This document shows, one piece after another, positions 17,566 to 25,445 of a stretch of DNA of 64,000 nt. The DNA is taken from NCBI RefSeq assembly GCF_007830615.1, contig NZ_VLLI01000002.1, forward strand, positions 62,001 through 126,000, given 5' to 3'. The translations under genes were made by a program, and so were the position numbers. The notes below the pieces were generated by a model. It was not told the DNA's origin. It did not search any database and was given only the letters and a program-made list of their open reading frames with translations. The stretch's first letter is position 1. Each line of letters begins with the position of its first letter. This DNA comes from Mucilaginibacter frigoritolerans (lineage in GTDB: Bacteria > Bacteroidota > Bacteroidia > Sphingobacteriales > Sphingobacteriaceae).

Positions 17566-18276
17566 ATGCCCTTAGGAACCCTTTATTTAATCCCCGTACC
17601 GCTTGCTGAAGAAGCCGCGGTCAAATCTTTTACGCCGTATTTGGTTGATACCATTAACAGCATTAAAGAATACATTGTTGAAAATGAGAAAACCGCCCGC
17701 CGGTTTTTGAAAGAAGCCGGATTAAAAACCCCGCAAAGCGAACTGATTGTTCATGATTATGGCAAACATAATCGCGAAACCGGCACCGCTGAATTTTTTA
17801 AAGGTTTACAAGCCGGTAATAGTGTGGGCCTAATGAGTGAAGCTGGCTGTCCCGGCATTGCTGATCCGGGTGCCGAAATTGTTGAAAAGGCACATAAAAT
17901 GGGTATAAAAGTAGTTCCATTGGTTGGCCCAAGCTCTATCCTGCTGGCGCTAATGGCATCAGGCTTTAATGGGCAAAGCTTTACTTTTTATGGCTACCTG
18001 CCTATTGATAAAGTTTTACGCACCAAAAAAATAAAAGAGCTGGAAAGTATTGCCGAGCGACAGGATCAAACACAAATATTCATCGAAACCCCATTCCGCA
18101 ATAATTCATTGCTGGATGATATTTTGAAAACCGCCAATCCCAAAACACGTTTATGCATAGCTTGCGACTTAACCGCTGCTACCGAACTGGTGCAAACCAA
18201 AACCATTGCCGACTGGCAAAAAAAGGTGCCCGAGCTGCATAAAAGACCATGTATTTTTCTACTCTTCCATCGTTAA
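17566..18276 (+). CDS. RsmI-like tetrapyrrole-methylase-fold SAM methyltransferase
   Basis: 236 aa. The TP-methylase fold is clear: LYLIPVPLAEE at the N-terminus, MSEAGCPGIADPGAEIV (the SAM-binding loop of 16S rRNA methyltransferase I) and LVGPSSILLALMASGFNGQ. The typical RsmI ends (TETPHR, GE.TK) are partly replaced: IETPFRNN is kept, but the C-terminal winged part is missing. This is therefore the shorter paralogous type common in Bacteroidota rather than certain RsmI, and its substrate may be rRNA or something else. A CAATTTTG box only four bases before the ATG suggests a near-leaderless mRNA. The next gene begins seven bases after the stop. Confidence 0.85.
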   Translation: MPLGTLYLIPVPLAEEAAVKSFTPYLVDTINSIKEYIVENEKTARRFLKEAGLKTPQSELIVHDYGKHNRETGTAEFFKGLQAGNSVGLMSEAGCPGIADPGAEIVEKAHKMGIKVVPLVGPSSILLALMASGFNGQSFTFYGYLPIDKVLRTKKIKELESIAERQDQTQIFIETPFRNNSLLDDILKTANPKTRLCIACDLTAATELVQTKTIADWQKKVPELHKRPCIFLLFHR

Positions 18277-18282
18277 TACTGA

Positions 18283-19881
18283 ATGAATATTTCTGAAACG
18301 CATACCAAAGTACTCATTGTTGGCGCGGGCCCTTCAGGCCTCATGATGGCTGCACAATTGCTGAGGTATGGCGTTCAGCCTATTATTATTGATACCAAAC
18401 TTGGACCTACCGATGAATCGAAGGCATTGGCAGTACAGGCCCGGTCATTAGAAATTTACCGCCAGATGGGGGTAATTGATCGCATTCTGGAAGGTGGTAA
18501 ACAAGCGGAAGCCGTTTCTTTTAATCGTGCCGGAAAACAGTTGGCCAAACTACAGTTCAGCCACGTTGGCGAGGGGCAAACCATGTTTCCGTTTATTCAC
18601 CTGTATCAGCAAAGCAAAAACGAAAGGCTGCTGCTTGAATTTTTAACGCTTAATTGCTGCCCTGTGTATTGGCAAACCCATTTAATCTCACTAAAACAAA
18701 CTACAAACTTTGTAGCAGCAGAATTGCAAAATGGTAACAGTACACTGTCCCTGCAATGTGATTATGTGGTTGGGGCCGACGGCGCACATAGTACCGTGCG
18801 CAAACAATCAGGCATCCCCTTTAGTGGCGATACCTATCAACATGAATTTTACCTGGCGGATGTTGAGTTAGATAATGACGAACTAAACGGTAACGAAGTG
18901 CAGCTATACCTGGAGAAAAAAGGATTCTCTGCCTTTTTTCCCATGCCGGAAGCTAATCGTTACCGGGTAATCGGCAACCTGCCTGATGGCCTTGAAAAAA
19001 AAGGAGATCTGGCGATTGAAGATATTTTACCTTGTTTAAAAGAGATCAGTGGTTTAGCTATAAATATTACCCGCAATTATTGGTTTACTACTTACCGGCT
19101 GCATCACCGCATGGCAGATAAATTCAGGGAGCAGCGTTGTTTTTTAGTGGGCGATGCGGCCCATATCCACTCGCCGGTTGGTGGGCAGGGCATGAATACC
19201 GGTTTGCAGGATGCCTATAATTTAGCCTGGAAACTGGCAGGTGTGGTAAATAACCAGTTGAAAACAGCTGTATTGGATAGTTATGCTGCGGAGAGGATGC
19301 CTGTTGCAAAAGATTTGCTAGGCACTACCGACAGGGTGTTTAGTTTCATTATGTCGGGTAGTGTTTTATCCAATATATTTAAAAAATGGCTGCTGCCCGT
19401 AGTGCTTAAATGGATTTGGAGCAAGGAAAACATCAGAGAAGAATTTTTTAAACGGGTATCGCAAATTGGAATCAGTTACCGGGATAGCGCTATAAATTTA
19501 AATATAAGTCAAGCCACCCAAATAAAAGCGGGCGACAGGCTACCTTACCTGAAAGTATTTGACGAAAAGAAACAACTCGAAACTGATCTGCACGAATGGT
19601 GCAGCAAGCCCGGTTTCACCCTGATTGTTTTGGGTAAATTTGCAGAACTCGATCTGTTTACCCTGGCTAAATGGATCACCCAAAATTATCAATCGGCACT
19701 TAATTTCTTTTACCTGCCGCCATCAGCAAAAAACCAGCATGTATTTGATGCTTTTGAACTAAAACCCAATCAGGCCAAATCATTAATTGTACGCCCCGAT
19801 ATGTACATAGGCTTTATGAATGATAAGGTGGATATGGTTTTGATGGATAACTATCTGAAAAATGTGGTAGGGCTGAATTAG
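18283..19881 (+). CDS. FAD-dependent aromatic-hydroxylase-like monooxygenase
   Basis: 532 aa. Class A flavoprotein monooxygenase (PheA/TfdB/PHBH-like). It shows the Rossmann motif VGAGPSGLMMA, the fingerprint CDYVVGADGAHSTVRK (the DG motif) and GDAAHIHSPVGGQGMNTG, the second FAD/ribityl motif. A thioredoxin-like C-terminal domain (about 420-530) is typical of phenol-hydroxylase relatives. It would use NAD(P)H and O2 to hydroxylate an aromatic or polyketide substrate; the substrate is unknown. It follows the RsmI-like gene by six bases and probably shares its transcript, though no functional link is apparent. It ends two bases before the converging T9SS gene. Confidence 0.88.
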   Translation: MNISETHTKVLIVGAGPSGLMMAAQLLRYGVQPIIIDTKLGPTDESKALAVQARSLEIYRQMGVIDRILEGGKQAEAVSFNRAGKQLAKLQFSHVGEGQTMFPFIHLYQQSKNERLLLEFLTLNCCPVYWQTHLISLKQTTNFVAAELQNGNSTLSLQCDYVVGADGAHSTVRKQSGIPFSGDTYQHEFYLADVELDNDELNGNEVQLYLEKKGFSAFFPMPEANRYRVIGNLPDGLEKKGDLAIEDILPCLKEISGLAINITRNYWFTTYRLHHRMADKFREQRCFLVGDAAHIHSPVGGQGMNTGLQDAYNLAWKLAGVVNNQLKTAVLDSYAAERMPVAKDLLGTTDRVFSFIMSGSVLSNIFKKWLLPVVLKWIWSKENIREEFFKRVSQIGISYRDSAINLNISQATQIKAGDRLPYLKVFDEKKQLETDLHEWCSKPGFTLIVLGKFAELDLFTLAKWITQNYQSALNFFYLPPSAKNQHVFDAFELKPNQAKSLIVRPDMYIGFMNDKVDMVLMDNYLKNVVGLN

Positions 19882-19883
19882 TA

Positions 19884-21806
19884 CTACCTCACTACCAATA
19901 CCCAACCCGAATATTTGTGCCCGTTTTTAAGATCAATTAAATAATAATAGGTGCCAACTGGTACGTTTTTGTTATTATAAGTTCCGTTCCATGCTTTGGA
20001 GTAACCGGTGCTGGCAAATACCAAACTCCCGTAACGGTCAAAAATCTGTGTAACTGATTCCGGGTAAGTATCAAGCGCTGTAATATCCCAGGTATCATTT
20101 ATCCCATCGCCGTTTGGTGTAAAGGTGTTTGGAATCGTGATTTCTTTGTAAACCCTTATAAACACATCAGCCGTGGCATCATCGCCGCAACCCACTGTTG
20201 ACGTTACATGCAAAGTATACGTTATATCAGCGGGTGGCGTAGCGACTGGATTAAGTACCGTGGTACTGCTTAAATAAGTATCCGGTGTCCAGTAATAAGT
20301 TACGTCTGTTCCTTTTGCCGTTCCGTTAAGCGTTACGGATTGCCCCTGGGTTATTTCTTTATTTGCCCCGGCATTAGCTACTGGTTTTTTAAGCACATTT
20401 ATCATTACCGTGTCCGTAGCGGTACAGGCGTTGGTATTGCTAACCGTAACCACATAAGCCGTTGTATCTGTTGGGCTCGCTACGGGATCGGCTATAGTCG
20501 GGTCTGATAAACCCTTGGTTGGCGACCAACTATAACTCGTTCCTCCGCTGGCATTCAGGGTGGTGTTATCCCCCTGGCAAATCGTTACATCAGTTCCGGC
20601 ATTGGCTACAGGTTGGGCATATACATTAACGGTTACTGCTGCGCTTGAAGAGCAATTGCCCGAGGTAACAATTACCGTATAATCTCCGGCAGCGGCCGCA
20701 GTTATATTATCTATTGATGGATTTTGTATAGATGATGTAAATCCGTTGGGCCCGGTCCAACTATAACCTGTTCCGGTTGATGCTGTAAGGCTTAAAGTAT
20801 TGCCAACACATAAAGGTGTATTTGCCGTGGCGGTTGAGGATGGGGTATCATCAATAACGATGGTAAGTACATTAGAAACAACCCGGCAACTGGCCGAACC
20901 AATATTGCTGGCTTCGGCGCTGGCCAGCCGGTATTCATAAGTCCCCACAGTTGTAGGATCAGCAGTATAAGATAAAGAGGTTGCTCCCGGAATATCTGTC
21001 CAGCTGGTACCATTATTAATTTGCCATTGGTAAGCCGGGCTTGTATAACCACTTACCGGTGCAACAGTTAAGGTATATGGTGTTGTTTGACCTGCACATG
21101 AAGTTATGGAGCTTAATGACGATGAACTAAAACCGGCAACAAGCGATGGGCCATATGGCCTGAAGGTAATATCATCCAGCGCCAGGTCATTAGCAGGCGC
21201 CCCACCATTGCTGTTATTGGTCATTTTTATAATAATGTTAGATGTATTTGCCGGAAGGGTAAAGTCAAATACAAACTGTATCCATTTAAAGGCATCTTTT
21301 CGTTGGGCAATGGGCCCGGTATCATAACTTTGTATAACCGTACCGTCTGTGGTTTCAATGGAAAAAATAATATCCGGCGGACTCAAATCACTATATCTTA
21401 ACAGATTCCCCATCCAGGCGCCAAACTGGTAGGTTGTTCCACCGCATAAACCATCCACTTCCCTTTTATAAAAATAATCTGTTTTTGAAACGCTGGCATT
21501 CACCACCATCATATAACCACCTGTATTTCCGGTATGATCAGTAGTTGTCCACCAAACATTAGGGCTATTGGTTGTACTTTCAATGGTATAATAACCATCA
21601 CTAGGGAAATCAGCAGAAGTATAAGTGTAACTGGTTGAACCTGAATCGGCAGGTAAAGCCCCAGAGTGTGTGGCAGTACCCGAACCAAATGTAATATCAA
21701 CAACCGGATCACCCAGGCTTTGTGCAAAGCTGTTGTTTATATTTAAACAGAGCATTAATACAATAGTTAATAATAAGGCTTTGGCTATGTTTTTACTTTT
21801 TTCCAT
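19884..21806 (-). CDS. T9SS-secreted multidomain surface protein (type B sorting domain)
   Basis: 640 aa. A signal peptide (LLLTIVLMLCLNINNSFAQ) is followed by a jelly-roll/MAM-like domain (about 35-215, with CGGTTYQFGAWMGN and LALDDITFRPYG). Several Ig/PKD-like repeats come next, each containing a pattern like SYSWTGPNG or SYSWSPTKGLSD. The last ~90 residues are a gliding-motility-associated type B C-terminal domain: IPNTFTPNGDGINDTWDI, then IFDRYGSLVF, WNGTYNNKNVPVGTYYY and KYSGWVLVVR. This sends the protein through the type IX secretion system to the cell surface. Its role may be adhesion; no catalytic domain is visible. It stands as a single gene. Confidence 0.93.
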   Translation of the reverse strand: MEKSKNIAKALLLTIVLMLCLNINNSFAQSLGDPVVDITFGSGTATHSGALPADSGSTSYTYTSADFPSDGYYTIESTTNSPNVWWTTTDHTGNTGGYMMVVNASVSKTDYFYKREVDGLCGGTTYQFGAWMGNLLRYSDLSPPDIIFSIETTDGTVIQSYDTGPIAQRKDAFKWIQFVFDFTLPANTSNIIIKMTNNSNGGAPANDLALDDITFRPYGPSLVAGFSSSSLSSITSCAGQTTPYTLTVAPVSGYTSPAYQWQINNGTSWTDIPGATSLSYTADPTTVGTYEYRLASAEASNIGSASCRVVSNVLTIVIDDTPSSTATANTPLCVGNTLSLTASTGTGYSWTGPNGFTSSIQNPSIDNITAAAAGDYTVIVTSGNCSSSAAVTVNVYAQPVANAGTDVTICQGDNTTLNASGGTSYSWSPTKGLSDPTIADPVASPTDTTAYVVTVSNTNACTATDTVMINVLKKPVANAGANKEITQGQSVTLNGTAKGTDVTYYWTPDTYLSSTTVLNPVATPPADITYTLHVTSTVGCGDDATADVFIRVYKEITIPNTFTPNGDGINDTWDITALDTYPESVTQIFDRYGSLVFASTGYSKAWNGTYNNKNVPVGTYYYLIDLKNGHKYSGWVLVVR

Positions 21807-22245
21807 TTAGTTATATGGGGAGCAATAGTTTAATGCAATTCATAAAATAGGTGCCTGCACTTACATACAGACACCCGGGCTGATAAACGAAATCCATTAA
21901 TTGGATAAACTATAATTTGTAATTAAGGGGCATAAGGTATAGCTATTAATAACTGAGGTTGCTTAGAGGTGATAAAAACCAAACACCAGGCAGCATCCTG
22001 ATTACATAAATTAATTTGAATGAGTGTAAAGCTATTGCGGACGGGTGGTTTTAAATAAACAGTATCGATAAACAACGGTCTTGTATCGATGAGTGCGCTA
22101 TTTTCATCCATTTAAAGCTGCGTTGGATGCGTTGAAATTTATTGGCACCTTTAAATGCTCTTAACATGCTCAAAGCAACTTATTCAAAAGCAGGAATAAA
22201 AAATGAATAAACAGGGCGGGGTTTATGTAGATGAAGGGGTATTAA
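21807..22245. other. 439-base spacer, mostly unassigned
   Basis: A 62-codon minus-strand reading frame (21923-22111) lies here. Its product has no recognisable domain, no membrane segment and only weak coding character, so I do not call it a gene. No hairpin with a T-run or promoter consensus was seen. Confidence 0.4.
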
Positions 22246-22845
22246 TTATCCGTGTATCGTTTCTGCTTTGCCGTAGTTTTGGATAACCTGAGCTTCGTAG
22301 GCTAAATATTGTTTCCAGCGGGCATCCACATCAACATCACCACAGTATTTTTTTGCCAGGCGAATAAACATAGCGTAGTGTGTAGCCTCGCTAATCATCA
22401 GTTCATGATAAAAGGTTGACAACTCCTCATCATTAATATTTTCGGATAATACTTTAAAACGTTCGCAACTGCGAGCCTCAATCATTGCTGAAAAAAGTAA
22501 GCGGTCAACCAATTGTACAGTTCTTCCGCCGCCAACCACGATGAATTTGCGCAGTTCGTTTACATAGTTGTCCTTGCGTTCGCGGCCCATTACAAAGCCA
22601 CGCGCCTGTATAATATCATGCACCCGTTTAAAATGGTCCATTTCTTCCTGCACCAATGCTATCATTTCCTGCACCAGGTCAGGCAAGTTTGGATTTTGCA
22701 CGATAAGAGTGATGCCATTACTGGCAGCCTTCTGTTCGCAAAAAGCATGATCTGTAAGCAGCTCTTCAATATTGCTTTCCACCACGTTCTTAACCCATAG
22801 CGGGTCGGTTGGTAATTGCAGCTTAAGGATAGTTTTATCGCTCAC
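22246..22845 (-). CDS. miaE: tRNA-(ms2io6A37) hydroxylase
   Basis: 199 aa with a GTG start. A non-haem di-iron ferritin-like enzyme that hydroxylates the isopentenyl group of ms2i6A at tRNA position 37. The iron ligands are spread over the expected helices: EELLTDHAFCEQKAAS (first Glu helix), EEMDHFKRVH (ExxH), MIEARSCERF and ISEATHYAMF (second ExxH-like pair). The length matches family members. It is a single gene with a -7 element almost touching the start codon. MiaE needs MiaA and MiaB to make its substrate; these are not in the window. Confidence 0.93.
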   Translation of the reverse strand: MSDKTILKLQLPTDPLWVKNVVESNIEELLTDHAFCEQKAASNGITLIVQNPNLPDLVQEMIALVQEEMDHFKRVHDIIQARGFVMGRERKDNYVNELRKFIVVGGGRTVQLVDRLLFSAMIEARSCERFKVLSENINDEELSTFYHELMISEATHYAMFIRLAKKYCGDVDVDARWKQYLAYEAQVIQNYGKAETIHG

Positions 22846-22849
22846 AATG

Positions 22850-22857
22850 CAAAGATA
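22850..22857 (-). promoter_or_regulatory. -7 element of miaE
   Basis: TATCTTTG on the minus strand ends four bases before the GTG start, so the mRNA must be leaderless or nearly so. No convincing -33 box lies at the usual distance. Confidence 0.55.
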
Positions 22858-22936
22858 GTTTTTTGATAATTAATGGGGAAGCGCAGATGACTTGAAATGT
22901 TTGGATCGATTAAGTAAAGACAAATTATTTTTCCAA

Positions 22937-23120
22937 TGGCTTTTTTTACCTTCTTTCCGCCAAAGGCGAAGAGAGGGTCGACCATCCGCCTAAAGGCGGA
23001 GAAGGTCGGGATGAGTCAATACGCCAGTGCATTTACGTTAACGCTGCTTGCAGGGCTTACTCTCCCGATCTACGCTAAGCTGGATCTGCCCTCTCTATTG
23101 CGAGCAAAAAAGAGGGCGGG
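22937..23120. repeat. Cluster of decayed GC-rich palindromes
   Basis: Within the 484-base spacer between miaE and the next gene are CCGCC-AAA-GGCG (about 22959-22970), CCGCCTAAAGGCGG (about 22987-23000) and, further on, paired CCCTC/GAGGG blocks (23089-23120). A 68-codon frame across it is an artefact of these repeats. The CCGCCTATAGGCGG-like core also occurs in the REP-like copies at 25189 and 28205. The rest of the spacer (to 23329) holds a CCTAAACCTTATC copy (23240-23252) and nothing else I can assign. Confidence 0.55.
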
Positions 23121-23329
23121 GAAGTCTTTCTTGCCTAAATGACAGTAGATCAATACCGTATTTTTACCCTAAAAATACCGTTAAAGTACGGTTTCCATTG
23201 GCTTGGCTATAGCTACCTTAGCATTGATTTATAATCGCACCTAAACCTTATCGCAGTAATATGAAGGCGTTTTGCTGAAAAGCCTGAAACAGAGTAAGCA
23301 CCTAAACCTTTTTTTAAATCTTAAATCTC

Positions 23330-23767
23330 ATGACCAATCCATTAACCCTGTATGTACCTATAAAGCAAGATGCAAAAACACAGGAAACAGCCCAGGGAAT
23401 ACATGACAATTTTGTAGCCGCCGTTACAGCAGGTCTTGATGCATCAGCCATTGTGCATTATGCCCGTATTTCACTGATTCCTAATGCATCAGGCGAAGGT
23501 TTTCATGCCATTATGCTGATGACCGAATTTGATGGCCCGATGAATCCGTACCTGAAATTTTTCTGGGATAATCCGGGAACAAAGCTGGCTTTTTCGGCTA
23601 TAGCAGCCATTGCTTTAACGCCGCCAAATCCACCGGTAACAGATCTTACAGGTTTTGAGAATTTCATTAACAACAATAACCTTAATGATGCTGGCGATAT
23701 GTATGCTGCATATCCGCAAACAGTAAAGGAAATTGAGAAGGCTTTTAGCACCGCTAAGGCTCACTAA
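23330..23767 (+). CDS. Small protein upstream of DyP peroxidase, possibly a DyP-like half-fold
   Basis: 145 aa, no signal peptide. The pattern HYARISLIPN .. HAIMLMTEFDGP resembles a short ferredoxin-like strand motif (HFAR...LLF.SNYDG) that I associate with DyP/chlorite-dismutase-fold proteins, but this is a weak family assignment. The haem-binding His/Arg residues of DyP are not evident. It is followed after 68 bases, including a hairpin, by the DyP peroxidase gene in the same direction, so co-function in peroxide or haem chemistry is plausible. Otherwise a hypothetical protein. Confidence 0.6.
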   Translation: MTNPLTLYVPIKQDAKTQETAQGIHDNFVAAVTAGLDASAIVHYARISLIPNASGEGFHAIMLMTEFDGPMNPYLKFFWDNPGTKLAFSAIAAIALTPPNPPVTDLTGFENFINNNNLNDAGDMYAAYPQTVKEIEKAFSTAKAH

Positions 23768-23783
23768 GGCTTTTGAACTTATC

Positions 23784-23808
23784 TATCAGCCGGATTCTCC
23801 GGCTGATA
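23784..23808 (+). terminator. Hairpin between the small protein and DyP genes
   Basis: TATCAGCCGG / CCGGCTGATA, perfect 10-bp stem with loop ATTCT, followed by ATTTTTAC. It may reduce read-through into the peroxidase gene. Confidence 0.7.
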
Positions 23809-23835
23809 ATTTTTACTTCTTATAATTTTCGAGCC

Positions 23836-25188
23836 ATGCCCGTAAGTAATTCTCAACCAGATAGAAACAATGTACAGGGCATGATTATGCGGGGCTATAC
23901 GCACCCATGGTCGTGTCATCTGATATTTAAATTTGCCACTCAACCCGGCGCCAAAGGCTTTATTAAAGCCATACTTCCCTACGTTCAATCTGCCGCCGAC
24001 TGGGGTGATGACAAACCCGAAATGATGCTGAACATCGGCCTTACTTTTACCGGTCTTAAAGTAGTAAGCAAACTTACCACAAGTGATTTGGCAGGCTTTC
24101 CACCAACCTTTAAACAGGGGCCTGCTTCGGCGGGTTCGCAGCAATCACTCAATGATGGAAAAAGCAATATCGATACCTGGGTATTTGGGCAAACAGGTAA
24201 ACAAGTTGATTGTGTTGTACACGTTTATGGCATGGATGAGCCCGCGCTTAATAAGCTGGTTAAAATAGTGGCCGATGCTGCTGTTGCAGGTGGTCTAACC
24301 GAATATCTGCCTATTGCCAATGGAACAAAAAGATTGGAGGAGTATGCTACAGTGCCACGTAACAGTATTCATTTTGGCTATTTGGATGGTATTGATCAAC
24401 CCGCACTTAACTGGGGCAATCCGGATGATCCTGCTGATTTAAGTGCATTCCTGATCGGTTACCCCAATAATACTTCACAACCCGGCCCCTCACAGGGAAA
24501 TGCGGGGGTCTTTGCTAAAGATGGCTGTTATAATGCCTTTAGGATGTTATACCAGGATGTAGATACCTTCGACAATTTTTTAGATACAAATGCAAAGGAA
24601 ATAGCGCCTAAACTTGGCCTGTCAATTGCTGATGCTACAGAATGGATGGCGGCGAAACTAAACGGACGCTGGAGAGACGGATCGCCTCTTGAATTAACCC
24701 CTGATAAGCCTAATCCGGAACTCAGCCATGCTACCGCTTTTGGATATTCGGGCGATACCACTGGTATGAAGTGCCCATTTTCCGCACATAACCGGGTTGC
24801 TAACCCGCGCGACGAGGTGTTATCAGAGCCCGGCTTACCACCAAGACTGATAAGAAGAGGCATGGCTTATGGCCAGCCCTTTAATTCAAAAACAGCAAGT
24901 GAGGACAGGGGATTGATAGGCCTATTTTTATGTGGTTCCTTATCAAACCAGTTTGAGCTGCTTTACTCCTGGATCAACACCACAAATTTTAGTAATATAT
25001 TTCCGAACCAACAGGGACAGGACGCCTTAATTGCCAACAGAAGCATGCCCGGTGCTGATACCTCTTTTACCATCCCTACTTCAAAAGGCCCGGTAGAAAT
25101 AGAAAGTCTGCCTCAATTTGTAGTTACTCGCGGAACGGCATACTGTTTATTACCCAGTATAAGTACTTTAAAAAGTATTGTGGAATAA
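23836..25188 (+). CDS. DyP-type haem peroxidase
   Basis: 450 aa from MPVSNSQP. The distal motif GxxDG is present as GYLDGIDQP, with the catalytic Asp. The proximal region is CPFSAHNRVANPRDE, with the haem-ligand His and the NPR motif. RLIRRGMAYG and the C-terminal GLFLCGSLSNQFELLYSW complete a typical larger DyP of the P/V class. No signal peptide is seen, so it is likely cytoplasmic or a compartment cargo. An in-frame start 21 codons upstream would overlap the hairpin and was rejected. TAATTTTCG just before the ATG may be a -7 element. The gene ends directly at REP-like copy 2. Confidence 0.9.
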   Translation: MPVSNSQPDRNNVQGMIMRGYTHPWSCHLIFKFATQPGAKGFIKAILPYVQSAADWGDDKPEMMLNIGLTFTGLKVVSKLTTSDLAGFPPTFKQGPASAGSQQSLNDGKSNIDTWVFGQTGKQVDCVVHVYGMDEPALNKLVKIVADAAVAGGLTEYLPIANGTKRLEEYATVPRNSIHFGYLDGIDQPALNWGNPDDPADLSAFLIGYPNNTSQPGPSQGNAGVFAKDGCYNAFRMLYQDVDTFDNFLDTNAKEIAPKLGLSIADATEWMAAKLNGRWRDGSPLELTPDKPNPELSHATAFGYSGDTTGMKCPFSAHNRVANPRDEVLSEPGLPPRLIRRGMAYGQPFNSKTASEDRGLIGLFLCGSLSNQFELLYSWINTTNFSNIFPNQQGQDALIANRSMPGADTSFTIPTSKGPVEIESLPQFVVTRGTAYCLLPSISTLKSIVE

Positions 25189-25335
25189 GCCCCCTCTAAA
25201 CGACGAAGCCCTCATGAATGCCATAAAGAACAAATGATAGCTATGAATAATCTCCCCCGGGTGGGGAGACTTTAGCTTAGATCATGTTTATTTTTAAGTC
25301 CTTCCGCCTATAGGCGGAGAGGATTTAGGTGGGGC
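25189..25335. repeat. REP-like palindrome, copy 2, with about 48-base insertion
   Basis: Begins at the base after the DyP stop with GCCCCCTCTAAA, the same outer arm as copy 1. That arm is interrupted by about 48 unrelated bases (around 25201-25248) before resuming with AATCTCCCCCGGGTGGGG. The far arm (GGATTTAGGTGGGGC) is intact and contains CCGCCTATAGGCGG. The remaining 110 bases before the next gene hold a small palindrome, TGTCTA-A-TAGACA (25422-25434), a possible operator. Confidence 0.75.
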
Positions 25336-25445
25336 TGTCCTCTACTTGTAATATATCAATGATAAATGCCCCTGCATAAGGGTATAGTTTGCTTTACTAA
25401 AATCATTTTATTTAACTTGCCTGTCTAATAGACAATTTAAACAAA

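Noticed and set aside
18283..19881. Reading the monooxygenase with its neighbours as a biosynthetic gene cluster
   Set aside because: The adjoining genes (RsmI-like methylase, T9SS surface protein) have no synthetic role and no carrier, synthase or ligase gene is present.
21923..22111. 62-codon minus-strand frame in the spacer upstream of the T9SS protein gene
   Set aside because: No domain, membrane segment or signal peptide and no promoter; coding character too weak to support a gene call.
22936..23142. 68-codon + strand frame
   Set aside because: It lies over the palindromic CCGCC repeats; its translation is made of repeat-derived segments and has no recognisable domain.
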